The notes: a model not told the origin generated them from the letters alone. A stretch of 64,000 nt of DNA from Mycolicibacterium elephantis DSM 44368 (GCF_004014805.1 NZ_ATDN01000006.1:81519-145518), one strand, 5' to 3'. Positions 45,456 through 55,022 are shown, counted from the stretch's first letter. Numbers and translations are program-made.

Positions 45456-46142
45456 TTACGGCGTCGCGACGTTCGCCGATGCGGCCGAGATGACGTCCTC
45501 GCGGGCCTGCTGGCTGGTCACATGCCACGACACCGCTGCGGGGAACTGCCCCCAGGTGCTGTGGAACATCCCGATGATCGCGGCGCGCCCGTCCGGGGTG
45601 ATCACGTAGACGGGCCCCCCGGAGTCGCCCTTCTGGCTGACGACGCCGTTGGACATGGTGAACCACCCGTTGTTGACCGACTCGACGGTGCCGCAGCTTT
45701 CCCCGGTGACGACGCCGAAGTGGCAGACCGCCAGCCCGGGGGTGGGCACGACGGCGGGATCCGAGACCAGCACCCGGCCGCCGGGCAGCACGTTGTTGAC
45801 CACCGCGTCGGGGGCCAGCCCGATGATCTGCCAGTCGGTGATCGGATGGTTGCTGTCCACGGTGGCGCCGTCGGGCGTGTTGTCGCGGAACTGCACCTGG
45901 GTGCCGACGAACGCACCGCTGCGGTCGCTGACCTGGCCGCTACCGCGGCAGTGTCCGGCGGTGAACGCCACACGCGCCGCCAGGTCGACGAAGCCCAGCG
46001 TGCAGACGTTGTTGTCCTGGCGGATCTCCATACCCGGGTAGACCTGCACTCCGGGCTGGGCGTCCACGGGTCCTGCTGGAACTGCGAGCGCGACGATCGG
46101 GGCGGCCAACGCTGCCATCGCGCGAAACCATCGTCGGGGCAC
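45456..46142 (-). CDS. Secreted trypsin-like serine protease (Rv1815-like)
   Basis: A 228-residue S1-type peptidase. From GTG 46142 the N-terminus reads as a signal peptide (RRWFRAMAALAAPIVALAV, then GPVDAQ). The catalytic His is in FTAGHCRG near residue 62 and the Ser is in KGDSGGPVY near 170. An Asp in PITDWQIIG is a candidate third member. Cysteines next to the active site suggest disulfides. An open frame extends upstream to 46274 without a signal-like start, so the exact start is uncertain. Confidence 0.83.
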   Translation of the reverse strand: MPRRWFRAMAALAAPIVALAVPAGPVDAQPGVQVYPGMEIRQDNNVCTLGFVDLAARVAFTAGHCRGSGQVSDRSGAFVGTQVQFRDNTPDGATVDSNHPITDWQIIGLAPDAVVNNVLPGGRVLVSDPAVVPTPGLAVCHFGVVTGESCGTVESVNNGWFTMSNGVVSQKGDSGGPVYVITPDGRAAIIGMFHSTWGQFPAAVSWHVTSQQAREDVISAASANVATP

Positions 46143-46332
46143 TTCCGCACCGATCCTCTCGAGTAACAGGGTGACAACGGTACCGCCGTCATGCGGTCTC
46201 CTGTACCCGAGCGAGGAAACTCGTAATCCGCCCGACCAGCGACAACCGCGTACGGTGGCACCTACCCTTGGCAATCGCTCAAGATCACGAAGACGTTACG
46301 GACCCGCTCAGACGGGTCCGGCAAGCGTGGAA

Positions 46333-47280
46333 TCAGGCGGGCAGTTCGGCGGCCGGATCCTGCACCCGGCGTGCCTCGGGCACCCGGCGTTCGGCCGGTT
46401 CCCAACCGGGCGGGCCGAACGCGTAACCGAGCTTGTCGCGCCACCGGCGGGCTTGGCGCACGTCGCGCAGGATCGCCATGTACTCGTAGGTCTGCAGCGT
46501 CCAGATGTTGTAGGTGTCGACCTGCTTGGTCAGGCCGTAGCGCGGACGCGCGGTCTCCGGCTGGAAGGTGCCGAACAGCCGGTCCCACAGGATGAAGATG
46601 CCCCCGTAGTTCTTGTCCAGGTACTGCTGATCCATCCCGTGGTGCACCCTGTGGTGCGACGGCGTGTTGAAGATGAACTCGATTGGCGCCCAGAGTTTTC
46701 CGATGCGCTCGGTGTGAATCCAGAACTGGTAGATCAGGTTGATCGAGAAGCTGGCGAACACCATCCACGGCGGCACGCCCAGCAGCGGCAGCACGGCGCG
46801 CAGGAACACGTCGCCGCTGATGTTCCACTTCTGGCGCAGCGCGGTGGCGAAGTTGAAGTACTGGCTGGAGTGGTGGGCCTGATGCGTCGCCCAGATCAGC
46901 CGCACCCGGTGGGCGATGCGGTGATAGACGTAATACATCAGGTCGACGCCCACGATCGCGATGACCCAGGTGTACCAGGCGTTGGCGGGCAGCTGCCACG
47001 GCGCCACATATGCGTACAGCGCGGCGTAGCCCAGCAGCGCGATGAAGTTGACCACCCCGCTGGTCAGGACCGACACCGCGCCCATCGAGACGCTGGTCCA
47101 CGCGTCGGGCCTGGAATACGCACCGGCCGGTGGCCGCTCGGCCCGGCCCTCCTCGTGCGCCAGTTTGCGCGCCGCGGCCCATTCGATCGCCAGCAGCAAC
47201 AGGAAGAACGGCACCGCGAACATCACGGGGTCGTGCATCAGGGGTGGCAGCACGTCCGCGAAAGTCCGACTCCAGTCCAC
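46333..47280 (-). CDS. Sterol desaturase/fatty acid hydroxylase family protein (Rv1814-like)
   Basis: A 315-residue membrane diiron enzyme of the ERG3/fatty-acid hydroxylase superfamily. Histidine clusters are HRIAH near residue 118, HQAHHSSQY near 132 and HRVHHGMD near 215, between hydrophobic segments. Such proteins hydroxylate or desaturate lipids with O2. The substrate in mycobacteria is not known, and a sterol role is unproven. Start GTG 47280. Confidence 0.88.
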   Translation of the reverse strand: MDWSRTFADVLPPLMHDPVMFAVPFFLLLLAIEWAAARKLAHEEGRAERPPAGAYSRPDAWTSVSMGAVSVLTSGVVNFIALLGYAALYAYVAPWQLPANAWYTWVIAIVGVDLMYYVYHRIAHRVRLIWATHQAHHSSQYFNFATALRQKWNISGDVFLRAVLPLLGVPPWMVFASFSINLIYQFWIHTERIGKLWAPIEFIFNTPSHHRVHHGMDQQYLDKNYGGIFILWDRLFGTFQPETARPRYGLTKQVDTYNIWTLQTYEYMAILRDVRQARRWRDKLGYAFGPPGWEPAERRVPEARRVQDPAAELPA

Positions 47281-47309
47281 GTCAGCACCTCCGCCGCAGA
47301 GTCTACGTT

Positions 47310-48866
47310 CTAGCGGAAGCTGAGCACCTGATCGCCCCAGGCCGAGCGCACGTCGGCGTCCGGGTCATCGAGCACCGTGTCCTGGGCGTCGATGACCAGG
47401 GTGGCCCGGTCGTCCTTGCGGTACGGGCGCCAGTGCGGACCGCCGTGGCGATCCGCCGGGGTGGCGTCGACGGCGAAGTTCAACCAGCGGCTGCGCATGC
47501 GCGCCGAGACCGCCCGGCCCGTCTTCAATCCGCCCAGCTTGAACGTGGGGTCCCGCGGGCCCGCGACGAGGTTGCCCCACACATAGGGCAGCTCGGTGGC
47601 GTGGGCGGCGCCCAGCCGCAGCAGCCGCAGCATCGGGGTGGCGAAGTCGAACCGGTACAGATACACGGGCGCGACGTCGCTGTGGCCCTCCGCGAACCAG
47701 ATCGACGGCATGCGGAACCCGATATCGCGGGCGACGCCCAACCCGATGATCTTGGGGCGGCCGCGGTAGGCCGCCCGGATCTGCGCCTCGCTCGGCAGCT
47801 GCAGCCCGGGCTGTTCGGCGGCGATGGCCGCGAACATGGCGCGAATGGCCTGCGGGGTGACCGGCATCAGCGGCGACTTCATCCAGCGGAACAGCGCGGC
47901 CTCGTGCTTGTTGGTGCCGATGATCAGCGGGACCGGGTGGGTGCGGCCCTGGCGGGCCAGCTCGACCGGGTGTGCGGGCACGATGTCGCCGTCGATGATC
48001 GGGGCGAACGCCAGCGTGCCCGGCGTCGCCGACGGGACGGCGTCGAACACCCGCTGGGCCGCGGCGTTGACGACGGAGATGGGAACCGACGGCAGGTGAT
48101 GCGTCTCGTCGGTGCGCATGTCGAGCGTGTCGAGGAACTGGTTGGCGACGCGGCCGGCGCGCTCGCGGTCATAGATCGAGGTCGCCGGGGAGCTCTGCGC
48201 GACGGCCGCGCTGAACAGTCCGGCCGCGGCCGGGCTGGCCAGCAGGGTGGTCACGATGCCGGCGCCCGCGGATTCGCCGAACACCGTGACGCGGTCGGGA
48301 TCTCCCCCGAACGCCGCGATGTTGTCGCGGACCCAGCGCAGCGCGAAGAGCACGTCGCGGACGCCGACGTTGGTGGCGAACCGGTCGCCGAACGACGACA
48401 GGTCCAGGAACCCGAGACCGCCGAGCCGGTAGTTGATCGTGACGATGATCGCGTCGCCCGAGCCGGCCAGCGTGCGCCCGTGATACAGCGGCTGTGCCGA
48501 TGAGCCGATGATGTACGCGCCGCCGTGGACCCAGACCATCACCGGCTTTGCGGCGCCGGCCTCGGTGTCCGAGGACGCCCACACGTTGAGCGTCAGGCAG
48601 TCGTCGCCCTGCGGCGCACCCAGGTCGAGCGGAATTCTCGGGTCGGTCGGTTGCGGGCAGACCGGGCCCACCCTGGTGGCGTCACGCGGCTCGGTCCACG
48701 GCTGCGGCGGTTCGGGCGCCCGCCAGCGCAGCTCGCCGGTCGGCGCGGCGGCGTACGGGATGGCCTTCCAGGACTTCACCGTGCCGTCGTCGATACCGCG
48801 CACGGGTCCGTTGGTGGTGTCGACGACGAGTGTGTGTCCGGTTGCGTGCTCCGCGTCGGCCGTCAT
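47310..48866 (-). CDS. Carboxylesterase type B
   Basis: A 518-residue type-B carboxylesterase similar to mycobacterial LipT. The nucleophile Ser is in FGESAGAG near residue 192. The acid is Glu in IIGTNKHEAALF and the base His in LGAAHATELPYVWG. The oxyanion motif VWVHGGAYIIGS is near 120. ATG 48866 is preferred over an in-frame start at 48950 because homology begins near TLVVDTTNGPVRG. No signal peptide, so probably cytoplasmic. Confidence 0.9.
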   Translation of the reverse strand: MTADAEHATGHTLVVDTTNGPVRGIDDGTVKSWKAIPYAAAPTGELRWRAPEPPQPWTEPRDATRVGPVCPQPTDPRIPLDLGAPQGDDCLTLNVWASSDTEAGAAKPVMVWVHGGAYIIGSSAQPLYHGRTLAGSGDAIIVTINYRLGGLGFLDLSSFGDRFATNVGVRDVLFALRWVRDNIAAFGGDPDRVTVFGESAGAGIVTTLLASPAAAGLFSAAVAQSSPATSIYDRERAGRVANQFLDTLDMRTDETHHLPSVPISVVNAAAQRVFDAVPSATPGTLAFAPIIDGDIVPAHPVELARQGRTHPVPLIIGTNKHEAALFRWMKSPLMPVTPQAIRAMFAAIAAEQPGLQLPSEAQIRAAYRGRPKIIGLGVARDIGFRMPSIWFAEGHSDVAPVYLYRFDFATPMLRLLRLGAAHATELPYVWGNLVAGPRDPTFKLGGLKTGRAVSARMRSRWLNFAVDATPADRHGGPHWRPYRKDDRATLVIDAQDTVLDDPDADVRSAWGDQVLSFR

Positions 48867-48907
48867 GCGGATCAGGTTACCCGCGGGTTCACCACCGCCC
48901 AGACGGA

Positions 48908-48960
48908 CATTTGGGCGCATTTCACCCCCTTTTCGCGCCCAAAGGTGCATTTGGGCGTTC
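48908..48960. repeat. Inverted and direct repeats in the divergent esterase/SMR promoter
   Basis: TTTGGGCGC (48910-48918) is repeated in reverse as GCGCCCAAA (48935-48943), and CATTTGGGCG recurs directly at 48908-48917 and 48948-48957. The arrangement lies between two divergent genes. It could be an operator for a regulator encoded elsewhere or a dispersed palindrome. Confidence 0.5.
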
Positions 48961-49001
48961 GGTTCGACGGCCTTCGGGCGTAGGTCGGCTAATTTGTTCG
49001 C

Positions 49002-49343
49002 GTGCGGAACTGGGTGCTGCTTGGCGCGGCGGTCATCGCGGAGATCGCCGCCACACTGTCATTACGTGCCTCCCACGACCACTCGGCGTGGTTGGCGGTC
49101 GTGATCGTCGGATACCTCACGGCGTTCAGCCTGTTGACGCTGGTGCTGCGCACCGGCATGGCCGTCGGGGTGGCCTACGGCATCTGGGGTGCACTGGGCA
49201 CCGCGGGCACCGCGGCGCTGGCGGCCGCCATCTTCGGCGACCCGTTCACGTGGCCGATCGTCGCGGGCATCGGGTTGATCATCGCCGGGGTGCTGCTGGT
49301 CGAGTTCGGATCGGAGCGCGCGACCGCGGCGGACGCGCCGTGA
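49002..49343 (+). CDS. SMR family efflux subunit A
   Basis: A 113-residue small multidrug resistance protein with four hydrophobic helices. The essential glutamate lies in helix 1, AEIAATLSLRAS (Glu14), and helix 3 carries the GVAYGIWGALGTAG signature. Start GTG 49002. It overlaps the next SMR gene by 3 bp (TGATG), which suggests a heterodimeric pump like EbrAB. Substrate unknown. Confidence 0.88.
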   Translation: MRNWVLLGAAVIAEIAATLSLRASHDHSAWLAVVIVGYLTAFSLLTLVLRTGMAVGVAYGIWGALGTAGTAALAAAIFGDPFTWPIVAGIGLIIAGVLLVEFGSERATAADAP

Positions 49344-49666
49344 TGTGGATGGCGCTGGCGGGCGCGATCGGCTTCGAGGTGTTCGCGACGATGTCGCTGC
49401 GGGCATCGGAGGGGTTCCGCAAGCGGGCCTGGATCGCGCCGGTGGTCCTCGGCTACCTGGCGTCGTTCTATCTGCTGTGGATCACGCTGTCGCTGGGCAT
49501 GCCGGTGGGCGTGGCCTACGGGGTGTGGACCGCGTGCGGGGTGGCGCTGGTGGCGCTGATCGCCCGCGGGGTGTTCCGCGAACCGCTGACCCTGACGATG
49601 TTGTTGGGTATCGCGCTCATCGTCGCCGGTGTGCTCACGATCGAGATGGCCGGCGTCGCGCACTGA
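49343..49666 (+). CDS. SMR family efflux subunit B
   Basis: A 107-residue SMR protein with four helices. The conserved helix-1 glutamate is in FEVFATMSLRAS and helix 3 has GVAYGVWTACGVA. ATG 49343 overlaps the stop of the first subunit; the open frame upstream is not coding. Paired SMR genes usually make obligate heterodimers with opposite topology. Its last 32 bases overlap the end of the convergent MFS gene. Confidence 0.88.
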   Translation: MWMALAGAIGFEVFATMSLRASEGFRKRAWIAPVVLGYLASFYLLWITLSLGMPVGVAYGVWTACGVALVALIARGVFREPLTLTMLLGIALIVAGVLTIEMAGVAH

Positions 49667-50834
49667 GCGCACCCGCCAGCAGCACCACCAACAGCCCCGC
49701 GATCGGCACGCCGAGCAGCCCGACCCGCAGGCTGGCCGCGTCGGCGACCAGCCCGACCAGCAGCGGCGCCCCGAAGAAACCCAGCCGCATCAGCCAGGTC
49801 ACCGCCGTCAGCCCGGTGCCCGGACGCAGTCCCGGCAGCTGGTCGGCGCCGTGCATGGCCGACGGAATCAGCGTGGCCACGCCGAAACCCGCGGCCCCGA
49901 ACCCGGCGATGGTGCCGGGCACGGACGGCACGGCCAACGCGGCGCCCATCCCCGCCGCGGCGATGAACCCGCCGGCACGGACCACCGCCCGTTCACCGAA
50001 CCTGTCGACACACCGGTCCCCGATCAGCCGCCCGACGAACATGGCGCCGACCAACGCGACGTATCCGAACGCCGCCAGTGGCCCTGGCGCGCCCAGGCTG
50101 TCGCGCAGATACAGTGTGGCCCAGGAACTTCCGGCGTCCTCGATGGTTGCCCCCGCCACCGCGATGAGCACCAGCGCGAGCAGCGTCGCATACACCGCGA
50201 CGCCCGCTGTTCCCCCGCCCCCGGTGCGCGCCGCCGGGTGGTCGTCGTGGTCGGGACCGGGCAGCAGACAGGGGTAGGCGGCGATGACCACCGCGCTGAG
50301 CACGACCGCCGCGGCGCCCAGGTGCACGGCCCGGGAGATGTCCAGCGCGATGGCGGCCGCACCGGTCATGCCGCCGAGGATCGCGCCGGCCGCCCACACC
50401 GCGTGAAACGAGTTGATGATCGAGCGGCCGTAGTTGCGTTGCACGCGCAGCCCGTGCGCGTTCTGCGCGACGTCGGTGACCGCGTCGCACGCGCCCGCGA
50501 CGAACAGCGCACCCGCCAGCAGCGCGGCGGACGGGGCCACCCCGGCAAGCAGGACGAACGTGGCGATCCCGACGGTGCCGACGACGGTCACCCGCGACGA
50601 GCGGAACCGGCGGATCAGCGCCGCGGCGGTCAGCCCGGCCACCAGCGCGCCCGCGGAGAAGGCGGCGACCGCCGCGCCGTAGACCGCGTTGGACAGCGCC
50701 AGGTCGGCCTTGATCTCCGGATAGCGCGGCAGCAGGTTGGCGAAGACGGCGCCGTTGGTCAAGAACAGCACCGCGACGGCGGCGCGGGCCCGCCGGTTCT
50801 GCGCCGTGGCCGCGTGCAGCGGGTCGGGCGCCAT
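49635..50834 (-). CDS. MFS transporter
   Basis: A 399-residue major facilitator superfamily protein with about 12 hydrophobic segments. Typical loops are AALIRRFRSSRV between helices 2 and 3 and VGRLIGDRCVDRFGER in the second half. The cytoplasmic loop near residue 205 is His/Asp-rich (DHDDHPA). The type is similar to sugar/drug antiporter families without a specific assignment. ATG 50834 is chosen; an in-frame ATG at 50855 is possible. Confidence 0.85.
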   Translation of the reverse strand: MAPDPLHAATAQNRRARAAVAVLFLTNGAVFANLLPRYPEIKADLALSNAVYGAAVAAFSAGALVAGLTAAALIRRFRSSRVTVVGTVGIATFVLLAGVAPSAALLAGALFVAGACDAVTDVAQNAHGLRVQRNYGRSIINSFHAVWAAGAILGGMTGAAAIALDISRAVHLGAAAVVLSAVVIAAYPCLLPGPDHDDHPAARTGGGGTAGVAVYATLLALVLIAVAGATIEDAGSSWATLYLRDSLGAPGPLAAFGYVALVGAMFVGRLIGDRCVDRFGERAVVRAGGFIAAAGMGAALAVPSVPGTIAGFGAAGFGVATLIPSAMHGADQLPGLRPGTGLTAVTWLMRLGFFGAPLLVGLVADAASLRVGLLGVPIAGLLVVLLAGALSARRRPSRS

Positions 50835-50974
50835 GTTTGGCACCCTACCGATCACCCGGGCGCGCTACGGTCCCGCGAGATCGGGCGAATGCCGCCACGT
50901 GCCCGCGGGTACACCTCGGTCGTGATGGTCTGCCATGGGTGCCATGGGAAAGTGCAACAGGCAAGATTGACCGC

Positions 50975-53128
50975 ATGACGGGCCTGCCGCAGTCGCTGGT
51001 CGAGTTGGCGCGGCGCTACGGGGTCGCCACCGAGTACGAGGACTGGACCGGTCAGCGCGTCCGGGTCGCCGATACGACGCTGATCGCCGTGCTCGACGCG
51101 CTGGGCGTGCAGGCCGGCACCGAACACCACCGCGAGGCGGCGCTGGCCGCACACGACCGCGCGTACTGGGCCCGTCCGCTGCCCCCGACCATCGTGACCC
51201 GCGCCGGAACCCCGTCGTCGTTCTGGGTTCACGTCACCCACGGCGACCCGGCGCGCGTGTGGCTCCGGCTCGAGCACGGCACCACCCGCACCGGGCTGCG
51301 TCAACTGGAAAACAACAGGGCGCCATACGATCTCGACGGCCTACTGATCGGAGAAGCCAGTTTCGAGTTGCCGCCCGATCTGCCGCTCGGCTACCACGAG
51401 CTGCATCTGCAACTCGGCGCCGACGAGGTCAGCACCGCCGTGATCGTCACCCCGGCGTCGCTCGCGCCGCCGCCGCGGCTGGACACCGGACGCAGCTGGG
51501 GGCTGGCCGTGCAGCTGTACAGCGTGCGCTCGCAGAAGTCTTGGGGCATCGGCGATCTGACGGACATGACGGACCTGGCGGTGTGGTCGGCGGCCGAACA
51601 CGGGGCGGGTTTTCTTCTGGTCAACCCGCTGCACGCCGCCGCGCCGACCGCCCCGATGGAGCCGTCACCGTACCTGCCGACCTCGCGGCGGTTCGTCAAC
51701 CCGATCTACCTGCGGCCGGAGGCGATTCCCGAGTACGCCTATCTGCGCGGCCGTGGTCGCAGCCGCAAGGCCCGCGAGCGGGTGCAGACCCAGGCCGATC
51801 GCTCCGAGTTGATCGACCGTGACGCCGCGTGGCGGGCCAAACGCGCCGCCCTGCAGGCGGTGTACCGCGTCGAGCGGTCCGCGGGCCGGGAGCTCGCCTA
51901 CACCGCATACCGAAAACGCGAGGGCCGCAGCCTCGACGACTTCGCGATCTGGTGCGCGCTGGCCGAAAAGCACGGCAACGACTGGCACAACTGGCCGCAC
52001 GAACTTCAGCATCCGGCCAACCCCGAGGTGGCCGAGTTCGCCGCCGAGCACGCCGCCGCGGTCGACTTTCACCGCTGGCTGCAGTGGCAGCTCGACGATC
52101 AGCTCAGCGCCGCGCAGGCCACGGCGCTGCGGGTCGGCATGAGCCTGGGCCTCATGCACGACCTCGCCGTCGGCGTGGACCCGAACGGGGCCGACGCGTG
52201 GGCGTTGCAGGACGTGCTGGCGCTGGGGGTCACCGCCGGTGCGCCGCCCGACGAGTTCAACCAACTCGGCCAGGACTGGTCGCAGCCGCCGTGGCGGCCC
52301 GACCAACTCGGGAAGCACGCCTACCGGCCGTTTCGCGCGCTGGTCAACGCCGTGCTGCGGCACGCGGGCGGCGTCCGCATCGACCACATCATCGGGTTGT
52401 TCCGGTTGTGGTGGATTCCCAAGGGCGCGGCGCCCACCGAAGGCACGTACGTGCGCTACGACCACGAGGCGATGATCGGCGTCGTCGCGTTGGAGGCGCA
52501 CCGCGCCGGAGCCGTCGTGGTCGGCGAGGACCTCGGCACTGTCGAACCGTGGGTGCGGGACTATCTGAGCCGGCGCGGCCTGTTCGGCACGTCGATCCTG
52601 TGGTTCGAGATGGACCGCGACGGCCCCGAGGACAACCGGCCGCGGCCCGCCGAACGCTGGCGGGAGTACTGCCTGTCGGCCGTCACCACCCACGACCTGC
52701 CGCCGACCGCGGGCTACCTGGCCGGCGAGCATGTCCGGCTGCGCGAACGACTGGGGATGCTGACCCGGCCCGCCGAGGAGGAGTTGGCCGCCGACCGCCG
52801 CCAGCAGGCGGCCTGGCTCGACGAGCTACGCCGCGTCGGGCTGCTCGGCGAATCCCCTGGCGAGGCGCCCGACGTCGACGAGGTCGTCACCGCGCTGCAC
52901 CGCTATCTGGGCCGCACCCCGTCGCGGCTGCTGGCGCTGTCGCTGGCCGACGCGGTCGGCGACCGGCGCACCCAGAACCAGCCGGGCACCACCGACGAAT
53001 ATCCCAACTGGCGTGTTCCGCTGACCGGCCCCGACGGGCGGAAACGGCTGGTGGAAGACGTGTTCACCGACACCCGCGCGGCCGCGCTCGCCGACATCAT
53101 GCGGGCCGCGGTCGAGCCGCCGATGTAA
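50975..53128 (+). CDS. malQ: 4-alpha-glucanotransferase (amylomaltase)
   Basis: A 717-residue GH77 enzyme that transfers maltodextrin chains in glycogen/maltodextrin metabolism. The nucleophile Asp lies in GGVRIDHIIGLFRLWWIP, the acid/base Glu in VVVGEDLGTVEPWV and the third acid in TTHDLPPTAGYL. The N-terminal ~150 residues form an extra domain common to actinobacterial MalQ. ATG 50975 gives the standard length; the frame continues upstream without similarity. In slow-growing mycobacteria this gene borders ESX-5, absent here. Confidence 0.94.
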   Translation: MTGLPQSLVELARRYGVATEYEDWTGQRVRVADTTLIAVLDALGVQAGTEHHREAALAAHDRAYWARPLPPTIVTRAGTPSSFWVHVTHGDPARVWLRLEHGTTRTGLRQLENNRAPYDLDGLLIGEASFELPPDLPLGYHELHLQLGADEVSTAVIVTPASLAPPPRLDTGRSWGLAVQLYSVRSQKSWGIGDLTDMTDLAVWSAAEHGAGFLLVNPLHAAAPTAPMEPSPYLPTSRRFVNPIYLRPEAIPEYAYLRGRGRSRKARERVQTQADRSELIDRDAAWRAKRAALQAVYRVERSAGRELAYTAYRKREGRSLDDFAIWCALAEKHGNDWHNWPHELQHPANPEVAEFAAEHAAAVDFHRWLQWQLDDQLSAAQATALRVGMSLGLMHDLAVGVDPNGADAWALQDVLALGVTAGAPPDEFNQLGQDWSQPPWRPDQLGKHAYRPFRALVNAVLRHAGGVRIDHIIGLFRLWWIPKGAAPTEGTYVRYDHEAMIGVVALEAHRAGAVVVGEDLGTVEPWVRDYLSRRGLFGTSILWFEMDRDGPEDNRPRPAERWREYCLSAVTTHDLPPTAGYLAGEHVRLRERLGMLTRPAEEELAADRRQQAAWLDELRRVGLLGESPGEAPDVDEVVTALHRYLGRTPSRLLALSLADAVGDRRTQNQPGTTDEYPNWRVPLTGPDGRKRLVEDVFTDTRAAALADIMRAAVEPPM

Positions 53129-53207
53129 CGCGAAACGGGTTTGCTCCGGTTTCCCAATTGTCACGACTGCGATATGTTCGCACCGCCACCGACTTAGGAG
53201 AGATCAC

Positions 53208-53636
53208 GTGAACAAGCTCGTTGTGCTCAGCGGTGGGCTGGTGGCCGCCGGCGGGGCGGCCCTGGTCGGGGCGGGCATCGCCATGTCCCAGCCGGCGGCG
53301 TCGTCGACCCTCAATGTCGTCGGCGAGCCGTACAACAAGGCGCTCAAGATCCTCCAGGCCCAGGGTTACAAGGGTTACTTCGGCGGCTCGTTCGGCAGCG
53401 TGCTGCGCCAGTCCGACTGCCTCGTGGACACCCAGAAGGTGACGTCGCGGGGCCGCATCCTGCTGATGCTGGACTGCAGCCAGGCCGCCGCCGACCGCCT
53501 CGAGCAGATGGGCCCCTCGGGCGGGCCCAGGGTGGGCGCCAACGGCGTCACCACCGTCACGCCGACCCCGGTCGTGCCGAACCAGGGCGCCCCCGGCGCG
53601 GGCATGGCGCCGCCGCCACCGCCGCCACCTGCGTGA
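53208..53636 (+). CDS. Small secreted PASTA-like protein with Pro-rich tail
   Basis: A 142-residue exported protein. The signal-like N-terminus (residues 1-30) is followed by a PASTA-like fold element (LNVVGEPYNKALKILQAQGY) and two cysteines, Cys71 and Cys90, that probably form a disulfide. The tail ends in a run of seven prolines. The start is GTG 53208 with GGAGAG upstream. Cytoplasm-exposed roles are unlikely; ligand unknown. Confidence 0.75.
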   Translation: MNKLVVLSGGLVAAGGAALVGAGIAMSQPAASSTLNVVGEPYNKALKILQAQGYKGYFGGSFGSVLRQSDCLVDTQKVTSRGRILLMLDCSQAAADRLEQMGPSGGPRVGANGVTTVTPTPVVPNQGAPGAGMAPPPPPPPA

Positions 53637-53645
53637 CGGCGAGCG

Positions 53646-54080
53646 TCAGGTCTCGACCATCCGCTTGAGGTTCTTCAGGGTCTGGCCCATGTTGCGGCTC
53701 ACCTGCCCGGCGGCGACGCGGTCGGCGATCAGCCCGAGCAGGTTGCCCGCCGACTCGTAGGACAGCCGGAAGTTCACCTTGGTGGCGCCGTCAGCGGTCT
53801 CACGCAACCGGAACCGGCCCCGTTGGGACACGCCGGTGATCCCGATCCACGCCAGTTCGCGCGGCTGGTCGAACTCGACGACCTCCACCGAGCCGCCGAT
53901 CGGCACCGAACCGATCTTCCAGTGCACGGTGTATCGCGCACCCACTCCGGGCGGTGCGTCGGTCACGGTCTCCCAGCGCTGCAGGCTGGCCATGAACCGC
54001 GGATAACAGGCGGGGTCGCTGACCACCCGCCACACCTCGTCGCGGTTGGCATCGATGACGCAATGCCGTTGCAGCCGCAT
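53646..54080 (-). CDS. SRPBCC/polyketide cyclase-type protein
   Basis: A 144-residue START-like protein (HCVIDANRDEVWRVVSDPACYPRFM; TVHWKIGSVPIGGSVEVVEF). It follows the acyltransferase gene by 3 bp on the same strand, so the pair is an operon; lipid or small hydrophobic ligand binding is likely. The function is not established. Confidence 0.82.
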   Translation of the reverse strand: MRLQRHCVIDANRDEVWRVVSDPACYPRFMASLQRWETVTDAPPGVGARYTVHWKIGSVPIGGSVEVVEFDQPRELAWIGITGVSQRGRFRLRETADGATKVNFRLSYESAGNLLGLIADRVAAGQVSRNMGQTLKNLKRMVET

Positions 54081-54083
54081 CGA

Positions 54084-54929
54084 TCAGCCGATCACCGGGA
54101 AGCGGCGTTCGGCGGCCAACCGGTCCACGGCTGCCTGCAGGCTGCCGATGAGCTTGTCGTGGATGACGTCGTCGTCGGCGCCGCGCACCTCCTCGGCCGT
54201 GATCGGTTCCTGTGCCTCGACGACGATCTTGGCGGGCAGCGGGATGTGCCCGGCGAGGTCGCCGATCACCAGCCCCCACGGCGGGGCGATCGCGATCGGC
54301 ACACTCTTGAGCCGAAACATCTTGTCCACCCGCAGAAGTCTGGCCAGCCACTGGCCGCGGCTGAGAAAGAGCACGCTTTCCTGGCCGCCGACGCTCGCGA
54401 CCGGAACGATGGGCACGCCGGCCTCGCGGGCCAGCTGGACATAGCCTTTGCGCCCGCCGAAATCGACCCGGTTGCGCTCCCACGACGGCCGGAACACCTC
54501 GTAGTCGCCGCCGGGATAGACCAGCAGCGCCGCCCCCGATTTCAGTGCCAGCTGGGCGTTTTCGTGGTTGGCGGCCACGGTGCCGAACTTGCGCAGTGAC
54601 GCCAGCGGCGGCGCGGACACCACGAGGTTGTGTGCGAGCTGGTAGAACGGCCGCTCCACCCCGAAGTAGGAGCAGAACGCCAAACTGAACACGAACGTGT
54701 CCGGCGGGACGTTGCCGCCGCTGTGGTTTCCCACCAGCAGCACCGGACCCTCGGCGGGGATGCGGTCCAGCCCGCGCACGTCGGCGCGGAAGTACAGCGA
54801 CGCGACCAGCCACAGACCGGGGAGTTGTTCACGGATGTAGTCCGGGTCGCGCTGGTCCAGGTCGGCCCTCGGAACCCGGGTTGTCACTTGATGCTTGACC
54901 CATTCGAGCACGTCGTCGACGCCCGCCAT
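54084..54929 (-). CDS. Lysophospholipid/diacylglycerol acyltransferase-like protein
   Basis: A 281-residue acyltransferase of the PlsC/DAGAT-like superfamily. The block GPVLLVGNHSGGNVPPD contains the catalytic His with a downstream Asp (NHSGG rather than NHxxxxD). LLVYPGGDYEVFRPSWERNRVDFGGRKG is the second block. ATG 54929 is the start; the frame runs far upstream with no other signal. Acyl acceptor unknown. Confidence 0.85.
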   Translation of the reverse strand: MAGVDDVLEWVKHQVTTRVPRADLDQRDPDYIREQLPGLWLVASLYFRADVRGLDRIPAEGPVLLVGNHSGGNVPPDTFVFSLAFCSYFGVERPFYQLAHNLVVSAPPLASLRKFGTVAANHENAQLALKSGAALLVYPGGDYEVFRPSWERNRVDFGGRKGYVQLAREAGVPIVPVASVGGQESVLFLSRGQWLARLLRVDKMFRLKSVPIAIAPPWGLVIGDLAGHIPLPAKIVVEAQEPITAEEVRGADDDVIHDKLIGSLQAAVDRLAAERRFPVIG

Positions 54930-55022
54930 GCCGAAACGTATTGACCGGCCCGCCGCGGGTGAAACCTGCGTTCCCACATACTGGCTAGACTCCCTGCAAG
55001 GCTGTCTCGAAGGGAGGCCGCG

